From positions 44,183-108,182 of the forward strand of contig DAOOJE010000008.1 in assembly GCA_035384965.1 (NCBI GenBank): a stretch of 64,000 nt of DNA. The letters are read 5' to 3'. Below, piece after piece: positions 18,313 to 25,841 of this stretch (position 1 is its first letter; every line of letters starts with the position of its first letter). This DNA comes from JAAYVZ01 sp035384965 (GTDB taxonomy: Bacteria > Acidobacteriota > Thermoanaerobaculia > Thermoanaerobaculales > Thermoanaerobaculaceae). The notes under the pieces were generated by a model that was not told the DNA's origin, did not search any database, and saw only the letters and a program-made list of their open reading frames with translations. A program made the translations under genes and the position numbers.

Positions 18313-19185
18313 CTACCTGGATGCCGGCGGCGCGGTGGGCGGCGCCGTGAGAGGCAGCTGCGCATTGGGGTTGCCACCGGCCTGGTTGACCGAGGGGATC
18401 ATGTTGGGCGGAGCCTGCACGCGAGTCACCCGCGGGGTCGCGGACGCCGCTGGTGACGACGCTGCCCCTGCCGGCGCCGCGCCGCCCTCGGCGCCCGGAG
18501 TCGGGGGAGGCGGCACCGGCTTGATGGACTGGTAGCTGACGTCGAAGCGGAAGCTCGCCACCCCGTCGAGGGCGGCCATCCTGATCGAGAGGCTCGCCTG
18601 CTTGCCGGGCTCCAGCTTTCCCTGCACGCTGCCGCTGCCGCTTCCGAGCGTGTTTCCGGAGACGTCGGTGGCGTGGGCGGTCACGCTGACCCCGCCGGCA
18701 TCGGCATCGCCGACGTTGGCGACCACGACGTCGACTTCCCACTGACCCTCGCTGACATCCCTCTTCCCGAACTGGACGACCTCGACCTTCGCCGCCCCGG
18801 CGCCCGCCGGTGCCTTTTCCTTTTCGCCGCCCGCCGCCTCCTCCTCGTCGTCGCGCCCGGCAGCGTGGGCGACATCGGCGTCGGTCACGACGAGGGTCGC
18901 CTCTCCCGGCTCGGCCTTGGCGGCGGCAAACGGGCTTCGCGGGCCCGAGGGCCTGGCGGCGGGCTGAGCGGACGGCGCCGGGTTGGCCTCGCTCGTGGCT
19001 GCCGTGTCGACGGCGGCCATCGGGTAGGACTGCATCCGCCCGTCGGGCAGCGTCACCACCATGACGTTCCCCTGCTGGACGAAGCTCTTGACTTCCAGAC
19101 GTTTGCCACCCTTGAGCACGAGGGTCGCAGCCATGACGGAGCCAGCCACCAGGAGCAGGACCGAAGCAATGACGACCTTCTTCAC
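18313..19185 (-). CDS. Exported protein of unknown function, FxLYD-like domain
   Basis: The 290-residue protein begins with a signal peptide (MKKVVIASVLLLVAGSVMAA). Residues 23-60 form a small beta domain (TLVLKGGKRLEVKSF, VVTLPDGRMQSYPM), like those that sense periplasmic ligands. An acidic Ala/Glu/Lys linker follows, then a domain near 130-225 (WEVDVVVANVGDADAGGVSV, LEPGKQASLSIRM) with the feel of FxLYD/bacterial Ig folds, and a Pro/Ala-rich tail. The start is GTG at 19185 with GGAGG upstream. I assign no function. Confidence 0.65.
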   Translation of the reverse strand: MKKVVIASVLLLVAGSVMAATLVLKGGKRLEVKSFVQQGNVMVVTLPDGRMQSYPMAAVDTAATSEANPAPSAQPAARPSGPRSPFAAAKAEPGEATLVVTDADVAHAAGRDDEEEAAGGEKEKAPAGAGAAKVEVVQFGKRDVSEGQWEVDVVVANVGDADAGGVSVTAHATDVSGNTLGSGSGSVQGKLEPGKQASLSIRMAALDGVASFRFDVSYQSIKPVPPPPTPGAEGGAAPAGAASSPAASATPRVTRVQAPPNMIPSVNQAGGNPNAQLPLTAPPTAPPASR

Positions 19186-19265
19186 ACCGCACCTCCGTAT
19201 CGCTGCAGCAATGATAGCGCCATTACCGTCGAGTGGCCATGCAAGCCCCTCGCCGCCCGCGCCGC

Positions 19266-19298
19266 AAAGAAAACGCCCCGAGGAGCGACCTCGGGGCG
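19266..19298 (-). terminator. Intrinsic terminator of the OmpA-family gene
   Basis: On the minus strand a 10-bp perfect stem (19298-19289 with 19283-19274, loop of 5) is followed by TTTTCTTT. This is a textbook terminator and separates the OmpA gene from the exported-protein gene downstream. Confidence 0.88.
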
Positions 19299-19323
19299 CC
19301 GGTTCGTCTTTCGGAAGTCCAGA

Positions 19324-19962
19324 CTACTCGAGAACCACGATGGTGACCCGGCGGTTCTTGGCGCGGCCGGCCGCGGTCTTGTTGTCGTCGATCGGCTTGT
19401 ACTCGCCGTAGGAAATGACGTTCATCGCCGCCAGCGGAATGCCGTGCTGCATGTTGAGGTAGCGCATCACGGCCTCGGCCCGCTCCTGCCCGAGCTTGAG
19501 GTTGTACTTCTCGGAGCCGAGCGAGTCGGTGTGGCCCTGGATCTCGATGTAGAGGTTCTTGGTCTTGCCGTCGTTCTTGAGGCGCGCGCCGAGGGTGTCG
19601 AGCGCAGCCTTGTACTCCTTCTCGACCTCGCTCTTGTTCAGGGCGAAGCGAACGGAGTCGTCGGACAGCGTCACCTCGTAGAGGAACTTGTTGGCCTTGC
19701 GGCCCGCCTCCTGCGCCCGTGCCAGCGCCTCCCGCGCGGTCTCCGAGAGCTTGGCGAGCTGCTCGTTCTGCGCCGCATCGGACTTCTTGAGGTTGGTGAC
19801 GTCCATCTGGGTCGCCTCGACCTGCTTCTGCACCTCGCCGATCTTGGCGTCCGACGCCTTGCTGGCGGCCGCGACCTGCTCGTTCACGTAGGTCTTGGTC
19901 GCGCAACCACTTGCGATCAGCGCCACAGCGACCACGAGCACACCCAACACCGACTTTCTCAT
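19324..19962 (-). CDS. OmpA-family peptidoglycan-binding lipoprotein
   Basis: The 212-residue protein has a lipoprotein signal with lipobox IASGC (lipid-modified C20). Residues 25-90 are a heptad-like coiled coil (VNEQVAAASKASDAKIGEVQ). The C-terminal 110 residues are an OmpA peptidoglycan domain with IEIQGHTDSLGSEKYN, LGQERAEAV, ISYGEYKP and KNRRV. It should tether the outer membrane to the wall. It has GGAGG before the ATG, its own TTGACA promoter and its own terminator, so it is monocistronic. Confidence 0.92.
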   Translation of the reverse strand: MRKSVLGVLVVAVALIASGCATKTYVNEQVAAASKASDAKIGEVQKQVEATQMDVTNLKKSDAAQNEQLAKLSETAREALARAQEAGRKANKFLYEVTLSDDSVRFALNKSEVEKEYKAALDTLGARLKNDGKTKNLYIEIQGHTDSLGSEKYNLKLGQERAEAVMRYLNMQHGIPLAAMNVISYGEYKPIDDNKTAAGRAKNRRVTIVVLE

Positions 19963-20034
19963 GCCCTTTCCTCCCTTTGCTCCTTCGAGGTTTTGTAACC
20001 TTCGAGCTTCTCCTTCGTATCGACGACGGGAAAC

Positions 20035-20063
20035 ATTTCACACCGCTTCGTCCAAGTTGTCAA
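20035..20063 (-). promoter_or_regulatory. Promoter of the OmpA-family gene
   Basis: On the minus strand TTGACA (20063-20058) is followed after exactly 17 nt by TGAAAT (20040-20035). The leader of about 65 nt contains a small GGTTAC...-type hairpin (AAGGTTACAAAACCT). Confidence 0.65.
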
Positions 20064-20084
20064 GGCGCACGCGAGCGCCTCCCG

Positions 20085-21002
20085 CTACGGCAACGTGCCC
20101 GAGTACCCCAGCCGGGCCGTCACCTCGTAGCCGCCATCGACTCGGACCTCGATTTTCCGCCACTTCACGCTGCCGAGTCCGGAGGGCTGGAAGTCGATGA
20201 TGTACCGCATCGACAGCTCGCGACGCAACTCCTTCGCGAAGTCCGGCAGTTTCGCTGCCTGGTCGACCCGCAGGTAACGCCCACCAGAGGCAGCGGCAAA
20301 TCGCATCAGGAGCTGCTCGTAGCCGTCTTCCGGACCCTCCTCTGCCGGGGGCGGCTCGATGCCGAGCACGTACAGCGGGTCCGAGAGCCCCTCCAGGACC
20401 TTCAGCGCGTCCTCCGGCTTCATGTCCGAGGCCGTATCGACGCCGTCCGTGAACAGAATGATGGCCCGCCGCACATTCTTGGCGCCGTCCATGGCCTGGG
20501 GGGCGATCGTGAGCAGATCGTACAGGGCCGTGGTTCCGAACCCCCGGAGCGAGTCGAGCAGCGGCCGGAGCTGGCCCGGATCGCTGCCGAACGGCAGGCG
20601 CCGCTTCACCTCGGCGGCGCCGAAGGTGATGAGGCACACCTCGTCGTGAGGCCTGAGCTGCCCGACCATCTCGAGGATGGCCTCGGCCGCCTTGCCGAGC
20701 CGCCGCCGTCCCATCGAGCCCGAAGTGTCGAGAAGGAAGGTGTACGAGATCGGCAGCCCTCCTTCGCGCCAGAACGACTTGATGGGGAACTCGATGCCGT
20801 CCACGAAGAGGCGGAACTTCTTCTGGTCGAGGTTCGACACCAGCCGGCCCTTGCCATCGCGCACGGTCACCGGCACAAGCACCGAGGAGACGCTGGCGCT
20901 GGCCTCGTAGGTCCTGGCCGGGTCGGGCGGCTCCGCAGCAAGCCCCCGTGCGCCAAGCAGGCACACTCCGCTCACGACCAGGGTCGGAACACGGAGCCTC
21001 AT
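20085..21002 (-). CDS. Secreted VWA-domain protein, VWFA-related Acidobacterial family
   Basis: The 305-residue protein has a signal peptide (MRLRVPTLVVSGVCLLGA) and one von Willebrand A domain. The MIDAS motif DTSGSMG (near residue 97), the downstream threonine region FGTTALYD and LFTDGVDTASD are complete, so metal-dependent ligand binding is likely. The N-terminal part VPVTVRDGKGRLVSNLDQKK is typical of the VWFA-related family that is very common in Acidobacteriota. The start MRLRV at 21002 is chosen because the signal peptide begins there; the frame is open to 21113. Its ligand is unknown. Confidence 0.88.
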   Translation of the reverse strand: MRLRVPTLVVSGVCLLGARGLAAEPPDPARTYEASASVSSVLVPVTVRDGKGRLVSNLDQKKFRLFVDGIEFPIKSFWREGGLPISYTFLLDTSGSMGRRRLGKAAEAILEMVGQLRPHDEVCLITFGAAEVKRRLPFGSDPGQLRPLLDSLRGFGTTALYDLLTIAPQAMDGAKNVRRAIILFTDGVDTASDMKPEDALKVLEGLSDPLYVLGIEPPPAEEGPEDGYEQLLMRFAAASGGRYLRVDQAAKLPDFAKELRRELSMRYIIDFQPSGLGSVKWRKIEVRVDGGYEVTARLGYSGTLP

Positions 21003-21061
21003 GGTCACGGAACCCTCATCGCCTCCCGTCGGCAGGGGCGGCGGGTCGCCCCGCCGCCGGC

Positions 21062-21070
21062 ATGCTATCA
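21062..21070 (-). promoter_or_regulatory. Possible extended -10 box of the VWA gene
   Basis: On the minus strand the bases read TGATAGCAT, matching TGnTAnnnT. A leader of about 55 nt would follow. There is only a weak TTTACG upstream as a -35. Confidence 0.35.
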
Positions 21071-21170
21071 GCCCTGGTACTGCGTAAAGCGCAATCGCTG
21101 TGACAGCGGTCACCCGCGGATCGAGGTGTCGTCCGTTCGGGCCGGGGCTCGAACCGCCAGTCCCGCGCCC

Positions 21171-21803
21171 CTAGAACACGAAGGTGAGCCCGAGCCCGAC
21201 CTCCTTGAAGTACAGCCACTCGTCGTCCCCGCGGTGGTGGCAATCTTCCCACCAGTCGCAGTCGCGCTCGGAGCGCCCGGTGTTGACGCCGTGGCCGCGC
21301 CAGTCGAAGCGCAGCGCGACCTGCGGGCTGAAGAAGAGCTTGAACCCGGTGCCGAAGCTGCCCACGAAGCGGGTGTCGGCGCTCATGCTGGAGAGGTTGG
21401 GCTCCATGCGCTGGGCGCCGATGGCGCCGGCCAAGAACGGCACCAGCCGGCTGCGACCGAACCCCACCTCGAAGCCGAGGGTGCCGGTCGTGAGATCGAT
21501 GTCGCCGATCTTGTTCCGGCCGCCGAACAGCTCCTCGCGGCCGGTGACGAGGTCGTGCCGCCCGCGGCTGAGAAAGCCTTCCAGCGCCCAGTTGTCGGTG
21601 AAACGGTAGGCGACGCGCAGTCCGTACTGCGGAGCGTCGTCGATCGTCACGTCGAAGTCGAACGCGGTCGTGGTCCCGCGCGCCATGACGTCGCCGAACC
21701 AGTACCCCACCGTTGGCGTGAGTTCCACGGTGCCGGGGGTCCCCTGGGCGAACGCCCCCGCGCTCGCCAGGACGCAAACCGTGATCAGGATCGCCTTGCG
21801 CAT
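21171..21803 (-). CDS. Outer-membrane beta-barrel protein
   Basis: The 210-residue protein has a signal peptide (MRKAILITVCVLASAGAFAQ) and alternating amphipathic strands (VELTPTVGYWFG, YGLRVAYRFTDNWALEGFLS, LGLTFVF). The C-terminal residue is phenylalanine, the usual barrel-assembly signal. It looks like the OmpA/OmpX-type small barrel superfamily. An aromatic, cysteine-containing insert (ERDCDWWEDCHHRGDDEW) lies near the end and could bind metal. AAGGAGG lies 8 nt before the ATG. It follows the tlpA gene by one base, so both share a transcript. Confidence 0.8.
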   Translation of the reverse strand: MRKAILITVCVLASAGAFAQGTPGTVELTPTVGYWFGDVMARGTTTAFDFDVTIDDAPQYGLRVAYRFTDNWALEGFLSRGRHDLVTGREELFGGRNKIGDIDLTTGTLGFEVGFGRSRLVPFLAGAIGAQRMEPNLSSMSADTRFVGSFGTGFKLFFSPQVALRFDWRGHGVNTGRSERDCDWWEDCHHRGDDEWLYFKEVGLGLTFVF

Positions 21804-21804
21804 G

Positions 21805-22311
21805 TCACTTGCCTCCTTGCGTACCTGCCGCCAGCAGCGCCTCGGCCCGGCGGCGGATGTCGTCCACGATCTCCGGCGAGTAGCCGGGGTAGATCTGGAC
21901 CACCCTGGACTCCCGATCCAGCAGGATCGAGAAGGGAATGCGGTCGATACCGAGGGCCCGCTGCGAGCGGGCGTCCATGAGCAGCGCCGGCATGGTGAGC
22001 CCGAGCCTGTCCATGAACGGTCGAACCTTGGCGACCGGCGTGTCGACCGCGACGGCAAGGACGACGAAGCCCCTGCCTCCCAGCTCGCCGTAGAGCTTCT
22101 GCAGCTCGGGCAGCTCGATGCGGCAGGGGCCGCACCAGGTCGCCCAGAAGTTGAGGAGTACCACGGCGCCCTGGTAGTTCTTGATGTCGACGACCCGGCC
22201 ATCCAGGTCCGTGAGCGTGACGCTCGGGAAGACCGGACGGCTGTTTTCGCCGGAGACGAGAGTTCCCATCAAGAGGACCAGGGAAGCAGCAAGCAGGGTG
22301 CGCGTCTTCAT
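21805..22311 (-). CDS. TlpA/ResA-like periplasmic thioredoxin
   Basis: The 168-residue protein has a signal peptide and a thioredoxin fold with the active site FWATWCGPC. Features of the TlpA/ResA branch are the N-terminal PVFPSVTLTDLDGRVVDIKNYQGAVVLL-like strand order and the cis-proline region IPFSILLD. It should reduce or oxidise disulfides in the periplasm, for example for cytochrome maturation, though no cytochrome gene is near. The ATG at 22311 is 7 nt after a TGCTAGGAT box, implying a leaderless mRNA. It is followed directly by the barrel-protein gene. Confidence 0.9.
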   Translation of the reverse strand: MKTRTLLAASLVLLMGTLVSGENSRPVFPSVTLTDLDGRVVDIKNYQGAVVLLNFWATWCGPCRIELPELQKLYGELGGRGFVVLAVAVDTPVAKVRPFMDRLGLTMPALLMDARSQRALGIDRIPFSILLDRESRVVQIYPGYSPEIVDDIRRRAEALLAAGTQGGK

Positions 22312-22318
22312 CGTCGTT

Positions 22319-22327
22319 ATCCTAGCA
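22319..22327 (-). promoter_or_regulatory. Extended -10 promoter of tlpA (leaderless)
   Basis: On the minus strand TGCTAGGAT ends 7 nt before the tlpA ATG. Transcription should start at the A of ATG. Confidence 0.6.
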
Positions 22328-22382
22328 CGACCGTTCCCCACGGCGAGACCGCCTTTCACGAATCGTGCCAAGTGACCGGCCG

Positions 22383-23273
22383 TCAGGAAGCGGGAGCGAC
22401 GCCGTTCCGGCGATCGGCAGGCAGTCGCCCGAGATTCAACACGATCGCCTCGTGAACGCCCTCCGCAACCCGCACGGCCTTGTCGGAGAGGTGTTCGAGA
22501 TCCTCGGTGAGACCACGAGGGTCGATGTCGCCGATCTTGTCGCCGGCCACGACCGGCACGCCGTCGCGCAGCAACCCGCGAATGACGCCGCCAATGCGCG
22601 CGACGACCGGGTACTCGCAGTCGACCGGCACCCCGCGGTAGAGGTCGGCCCGTTCGAAAAGCAGCACGAGCACGCCGATCTTCTCGCCCTGCTCGACGCG
22701 ATCGCCGATGCGGTGGGCGGTGCGGAACACCCCCGCCCTCTGCGCCTTGATGACGCGCTCCTGGCTGTACCCCATGATCTCGGCCGGTGGCGCCGCGGCC
22801 AGCGAGTGCCCTCCCGAGAGGACGCGCCCCAGGCGCGGCCCGCGCGTGGTCTCGACCACGGCGTGACAGTCCTTGCCGGCCTGGAACCCCGGCCCGAGGG
22901 CGATGACGATCGGAGCCAGCTCCCTGGACAGGCCCCAGTTGCTGCGCAGCATCGCCGCCTCGACGTAGACGTCCGGCGGCCAGGCCGCGAGCACCTCGGG
23001 GAGAGCCTGGGTGGTGATGGCCAGGTCCCCCATTTCGTGCATGCGATCGATCTCGGAGAGCAGCATCACGAAGCGGGCCGTGACCCCTTCCACGGTCTTG
23101 GCGTGCTCGAACACGGCCTCCGAAAAGCAGACGTTGCGGCGGACGGCCTTGGGGAACGGCCCTTCGACGAGGAGGATCCGCCCCGCCCCTTGGCGGGCGA
23201 GGTGGGCGGCGACCGCGCTCCCCAGCTCGCCGCCGCCGCGAATGAGGATCCGGACGTCGCTCAGCTCGGCCAT
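22383..23273 (-). CDS. yqeB: YqeB-family (EF2563) protein of the selenium-dependent molybdenum hydroxylase group
   Basis: The 296-residue protein matches the layout of the YqeB/EF2563 family: an N-terminal Rossmann-like segment ILIRGGGELGSAVAAHLARQ, then VRRNVCFSEAVFE, and the central IVIALGPGFQAGKDCHAVVE followed by RGPRLGRVL. In other genomes this family travels with selenium-dependent molybdenum hydroxylase maturation genes (XdhC-like, YqeC, selD). None of those is visible here, so its substrate is unclear. It overlaps ridA by one base and is translationally coupled. Family assignment is from remembered motifs. Confidence 0.75.
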   Translation of the reverse strand: MAELSDVRILIRGGGELGSAVAAHLARQGAGRILLVEGPFPKAVRRNVCFSEAVFEHAKTVEGVTARFVMLLSEIDRMHEMGDLAITTQALPEVLAAWPPDVYVEAAMLRSNWGLSRELAPIVIALGPGFQAGKDCHAVVETTRGPRLGRVLSGGHSLAAAPPAEIMGYSQERVIKAQRAGVFRTAHRIGDRVEQGEKIGVLVLLFERADLYRGVPVDCEYPVVARIGGVIRGLLRDGVPVVAGDKIGDIDPRGLTEDLEHLSDKAVRVAEGVHEAIVLNLGRLPADRRNGVAPAS

Positions 23274-23659
23274 CAGCGGACCACGATGGCTTCCACCTCA
23301 ACCTGTGCGCCCCTGGGCAGTGCCGAAACCTGCACCACGGCCCTCGCCGGCCGGTGCCCGCCGAAGCAGCGGCTGTAGATCTCGTTGAACTCCCCGAACC
23401 TCGCGAGGTCGGTGAGATAGACGTTGACCTTGGCAACCTGGTCGAGCTGGCAGCCGGCCGCCGCCACCACTGCCGCGAGGTTGGCCAGCGCCCGCTCCGC
23501 CTGCGCCCCGAAGTCGGCGCCCACGAGTTCCCCGGTCGCCGGGTCGAGCGGTATCTGGCCAGAGACGAAGACCAGCGAGCCCGACGCCACACCCTGGCTG
23601 TAAGGCCCGATCGCCTTCGGCGCCGCCGGAGTTGTGACCACGGTCAGCTTCTCGCTCAT
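23273..23659 (-). CDS. RidA-family reactive imine deaminase
   Basis: RidA (128 residues) hydrolyses reactive enamine/imine intermediates made by PLP enzymes. The motifs GPYSQGV, FVSGQIPLDP, VAKVNVYLTD and the C-terminal arginine motif PARAVVQVSALPRGAQVEVEA are complete. AGGAGGG lies just before the ATG at 23659. It overlaps hpt upstream by 4 nt and yqeB downstream by 1 nt, so hpt-ridA-yqeB is one operon. Confidence 0.94.
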   Translation of the reverse strand: MSEKLTVVTTPAAPKAIGPYSQGVASGSLVFVSGQIPLDPATGELVGADFGAQAERALANLAAVVAAAGCQLDQVAKVNVYLTDLARFGEFNEIYSRCFGGHRPARAVVQVSALPRGAQVEVEAIVVR

Positions 23660-24186
23660 GCTCCCTCCTGGTCCGGGGCGTACTCCCAAATGTCGGGAAG
23701 GTTACGGAACTGCTCGGCAAAGTCAAGGCCGAAGCCGACCACGAAGCGATCCTCGATCTCGAGCCCCACGAAGTCGAGCGGGACGTCCACCTTGCGGCGC
23801 GACGGCTTGGAGAGGAGAGCCACGACCTGCACCGAGCGCGGGTGGCGGGCCTTGAGCAGCGCCACCACGTCGGCGAGGGTGAGCCCGGTGTCCACGATGT
23901 CCTCGACGAGGTAGACATCCTTGCCGGCGATGTCGACTGTGATGTCCTTGACGAGGATGACGGTGCCCGAGGACTCGGTCGTGGCTCCGTACGAGGAGAC
24001 CTGGATGAAGTCGATGACCACCGAGCGCGAGAGCCGCTGCGTGAGCGCCGTGAAGAAGAAGATGGCCCCCTTGAGGATGCAGATGAAGACGGGATCCCTC
24101 CCCTCGAGGTCGGCGCTCAGCTCGGCCGCCAGGGTCGACACCACCTCCGAGACACGCGTGCTCGTGACCACCTTTTCCTTCAGCAT
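23656..24186 (-). CDS. hpt: Hypoxanthine phosphoribosyltransferase
   Basis: Hpt (176 residues) salvages hypoxanthine and guanine with PRPP. The PRPP-binding motif VYLVEDIVDTGLTL and the N-terminal CILKGAIFF loop are present, and the base-binding DFVGLEIEDRFVVGFGLD region fits HPRT rather than APRT. GGGAGGCGGGG precedes the ATG. It is the first gene of hpt-ridA-yqeB and is divergent from the coiled-coil gene at 24249. Confidence 0.95.
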   Translation of the reverse strand: MLKEKVVTSTRVSEVVSTLAAELSADLEGRDPVFICILKGAIFFFTALTQRLSRSVVIDFIQVSSYGATTESSGTVILVKDITVDIAGKDVYLVEDIVDTGLTLADVVALLKARHPRSVQVVALLSKPSRRKVDVPLDFVGLEIEDRFVVGFGLDFAEQFRNLPDIWEYAPDQEGA

Positions 24187-24198
24187 CCCCGCCTCCCG

Positions 24199-24229
24199 TT
24201 GACCTGCCCGCGAACCACTGGTGTAAACT
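24199..24229 (+). promoter_or_regulatory. Possible promoter of the 24249 operon
   Basis: TTGACC (24199-24204) is followed by TGTAAA after 17 nt (24222-24227) or TAAACT after 19 nt (24224-24229). It would drive the coiled-coil, FHA-RDD and tolQRAB genes. Confidence 0.4.
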
Positions 24230-24248
24230 CCGTTCCGGACGCGTCGCC

Positions 24249-25841
24249 ATGGCTCCGAACGACCTGCATGCCCTCAACCAGCGCTATGTCCGCCTCACGG
24301 ATCGCTGCCGGTCGCAGTGGACCTTCTACCAGCTTCTCCAGGGTCTGTTCAAGCACCTCCGCAACGAGGCCTGCCCGGTCGAGCTCGACTTCCCTGCTCT
24401 CTTCAACGAGCTGCGCGAGCTGGCGGCCAGCATCGGACTCCCGGAGGCGGCCCGCACCGAGAAGGCGATCCAGCAGCTCTCGGCCAAGCTCGACAGCCAC
24501 GGCAGGAAGCTGCGCGAAGTCGACGACGGGATCCCCCCTTCCGCGTTGCGGCGCTTTTTCGACCGGCTGCGGACGCAAGACGAGAAGGTGCTGCTGGCCA
24601 TCGCCAAGTTTTACCTCGACGGCGACACCTCAGAGCCCGACACGCTCGACAAGCTCGACATCCTGTTCACCAGGCTGGCCGAGATCCCCCGGCCGAGCGG
24701 CGGCGTGCTGCCGCGGGAAAGGCACGAGATCGAGCGGATCGTGCAGCCGCTTCTCGCCGGACGGCCGGCGGGCCAGGCCGACGACACCGAGGTGGCGATC
24801 CTGCTCGGTGCGCTCAACGACCTGCGGGCCGAGGTGCTGGCCTGCCGCAGCTTCACCGAGCTGGCGGCTGGTGGGGCGCTCGACCGTTTCCGCACGCTCA
24901 AGCGCCGGCTCGGGGAGGGGCTCCTCAACCCCCGCCTCCTCCCCGCCATCATGCAGACGACGGTCGCCATCAAGTCGAGGTTCCACGATCTCTGGGAGGA
25001 GGAGCGAGCCCGGCTCGCCGACGACTCCAGCCGCGTCAAGGACCTCGAACGGCAGCTCCAGACCCACCCCGAGATGGTCGACGAGCAGCTCCGGCAGGCG
25101 CTCGATCTGTACGCGTCGGCCCAGGAGCGGTTCGACCGGGGCCTGCAGGAGGAGAGCGTCAGGCGGGAAGACGCGCTCGAGCTCAGGCAGTCGCTCGATC
25201 GCATCCTCGAGCGCTTCGAGTCTGCAGCCCCGGCGGCGGCCGCCCTGCAGCACCAGCCTGCCGGCGCCGCCGCCCTGGACGGCGAGGCCGAGGAAATCGC
25301 GGAGGCCCCGCTCGAGGAGGTGTCCGAGCCGGCGATCGTGGAGCTTTCGGCCGACCCTCTCATCCAGGAGTACCTTTCGAAGATCGTCTTCGCGCTCGAG
25401 CTGGTGGGGCGCGACCGCTCGCCGGCCGAGGCGGTCCAGGCCAAGGAGCTGGCGGCGTTGCGGCTCGAGCCGGCCGAAGTGGCGGCCTGTCAGGCGCTGC
25501 AGGCCCGCCGTTCCGAGGCCGGAACCTTGGCGGACGAGCGCGACCGCCTGCTCGTGCTGGCGGCCGCCCTGCGCATCCGCATGGACGAGGAAGCGCGGGA
25601 AATCGACCGGCTGCAAAGGCTCGGCTCCGAGCATCTCGCAGACCTGCTCGAGCGCGCGACCCAGTCCCTGCAGCGCGCCGCGGAGCTCGAGCGGCGGTTC
25701 GGGTGGTTCATCGACGATGCTCTCTACCGGGGGGACACGGCGCACCTCGAGCCGCTCTACCGCTGCCGCTTCCGCCTGATCAACGCCTACTCGGCTCTCT
25801 GGCTCATCCACAACGAGCGTGGCGGCGTCTCCCCCTTCTGA
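24249..25841 (+). CDS. Large helical protein of unknown function upstream of FHA-RDD and tol
   Basis: I do not recognise this 530-residue protein. It has no signal peptide or membrane segment and is rich in Leu, Glu and Arg, with long helices (LWEEERARLADDSSRVKDLE, LRQALDLYASAQERFDRGLQ) and an Ala/Pro-rich break near residue 330-350. The C-terminal third is again helical with aromatic residues (FGWFIDDALYRGD, LYRCRFRLINAYSALWLIHN). It overlaps the FHA-RDD gene by 23 nt. A cytoplasmic scaffold is plausible, but no function can be assigned. Confidence 0.7.
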   Translation: MAPNDLHALNQRYVRLTDRCRSQWTFYQLLQGLFKHLRNEACPVELDFPALFNELRELAASIGLPEAARTEKAIQQLSAKLDSHGRKLREVDDGIPPSALRRFFDRLRTQDEKVLLAIAKFYLDGDTSEPDTLDKLDILFTRLAEIPRPSGGVLPRERHEIERIVQPLLAGRPAGQADDTEVAILLGALNDLRAEVLACRSFTELAAGGALDRFRTLKRRLGEGLLNPRLLPAIMQTTVAIKSRFHDLWEEERARLADDSSRVKDLERQLQTHPEMVDEQLRQALDLYASAQERFDRGLQEESVRREDALELRQSLDRILERFESAAPAAAALQHQPAGAAALDGEAEEIAEAPLEEVSEPAIVELSADPLIQEYLSKIVFALELVGRDRSPAEAVQAKELAALRLEPAEVAACQALQARRSEAGTLADERDRLLVLAAALRIRMDEEAREIDRLQRLGSEHLADLLERATQSLQRAAELERRFGWFIDDALYRGDTAHLEPLYRCRFRLINAYSALWLIHNERGGVSPF

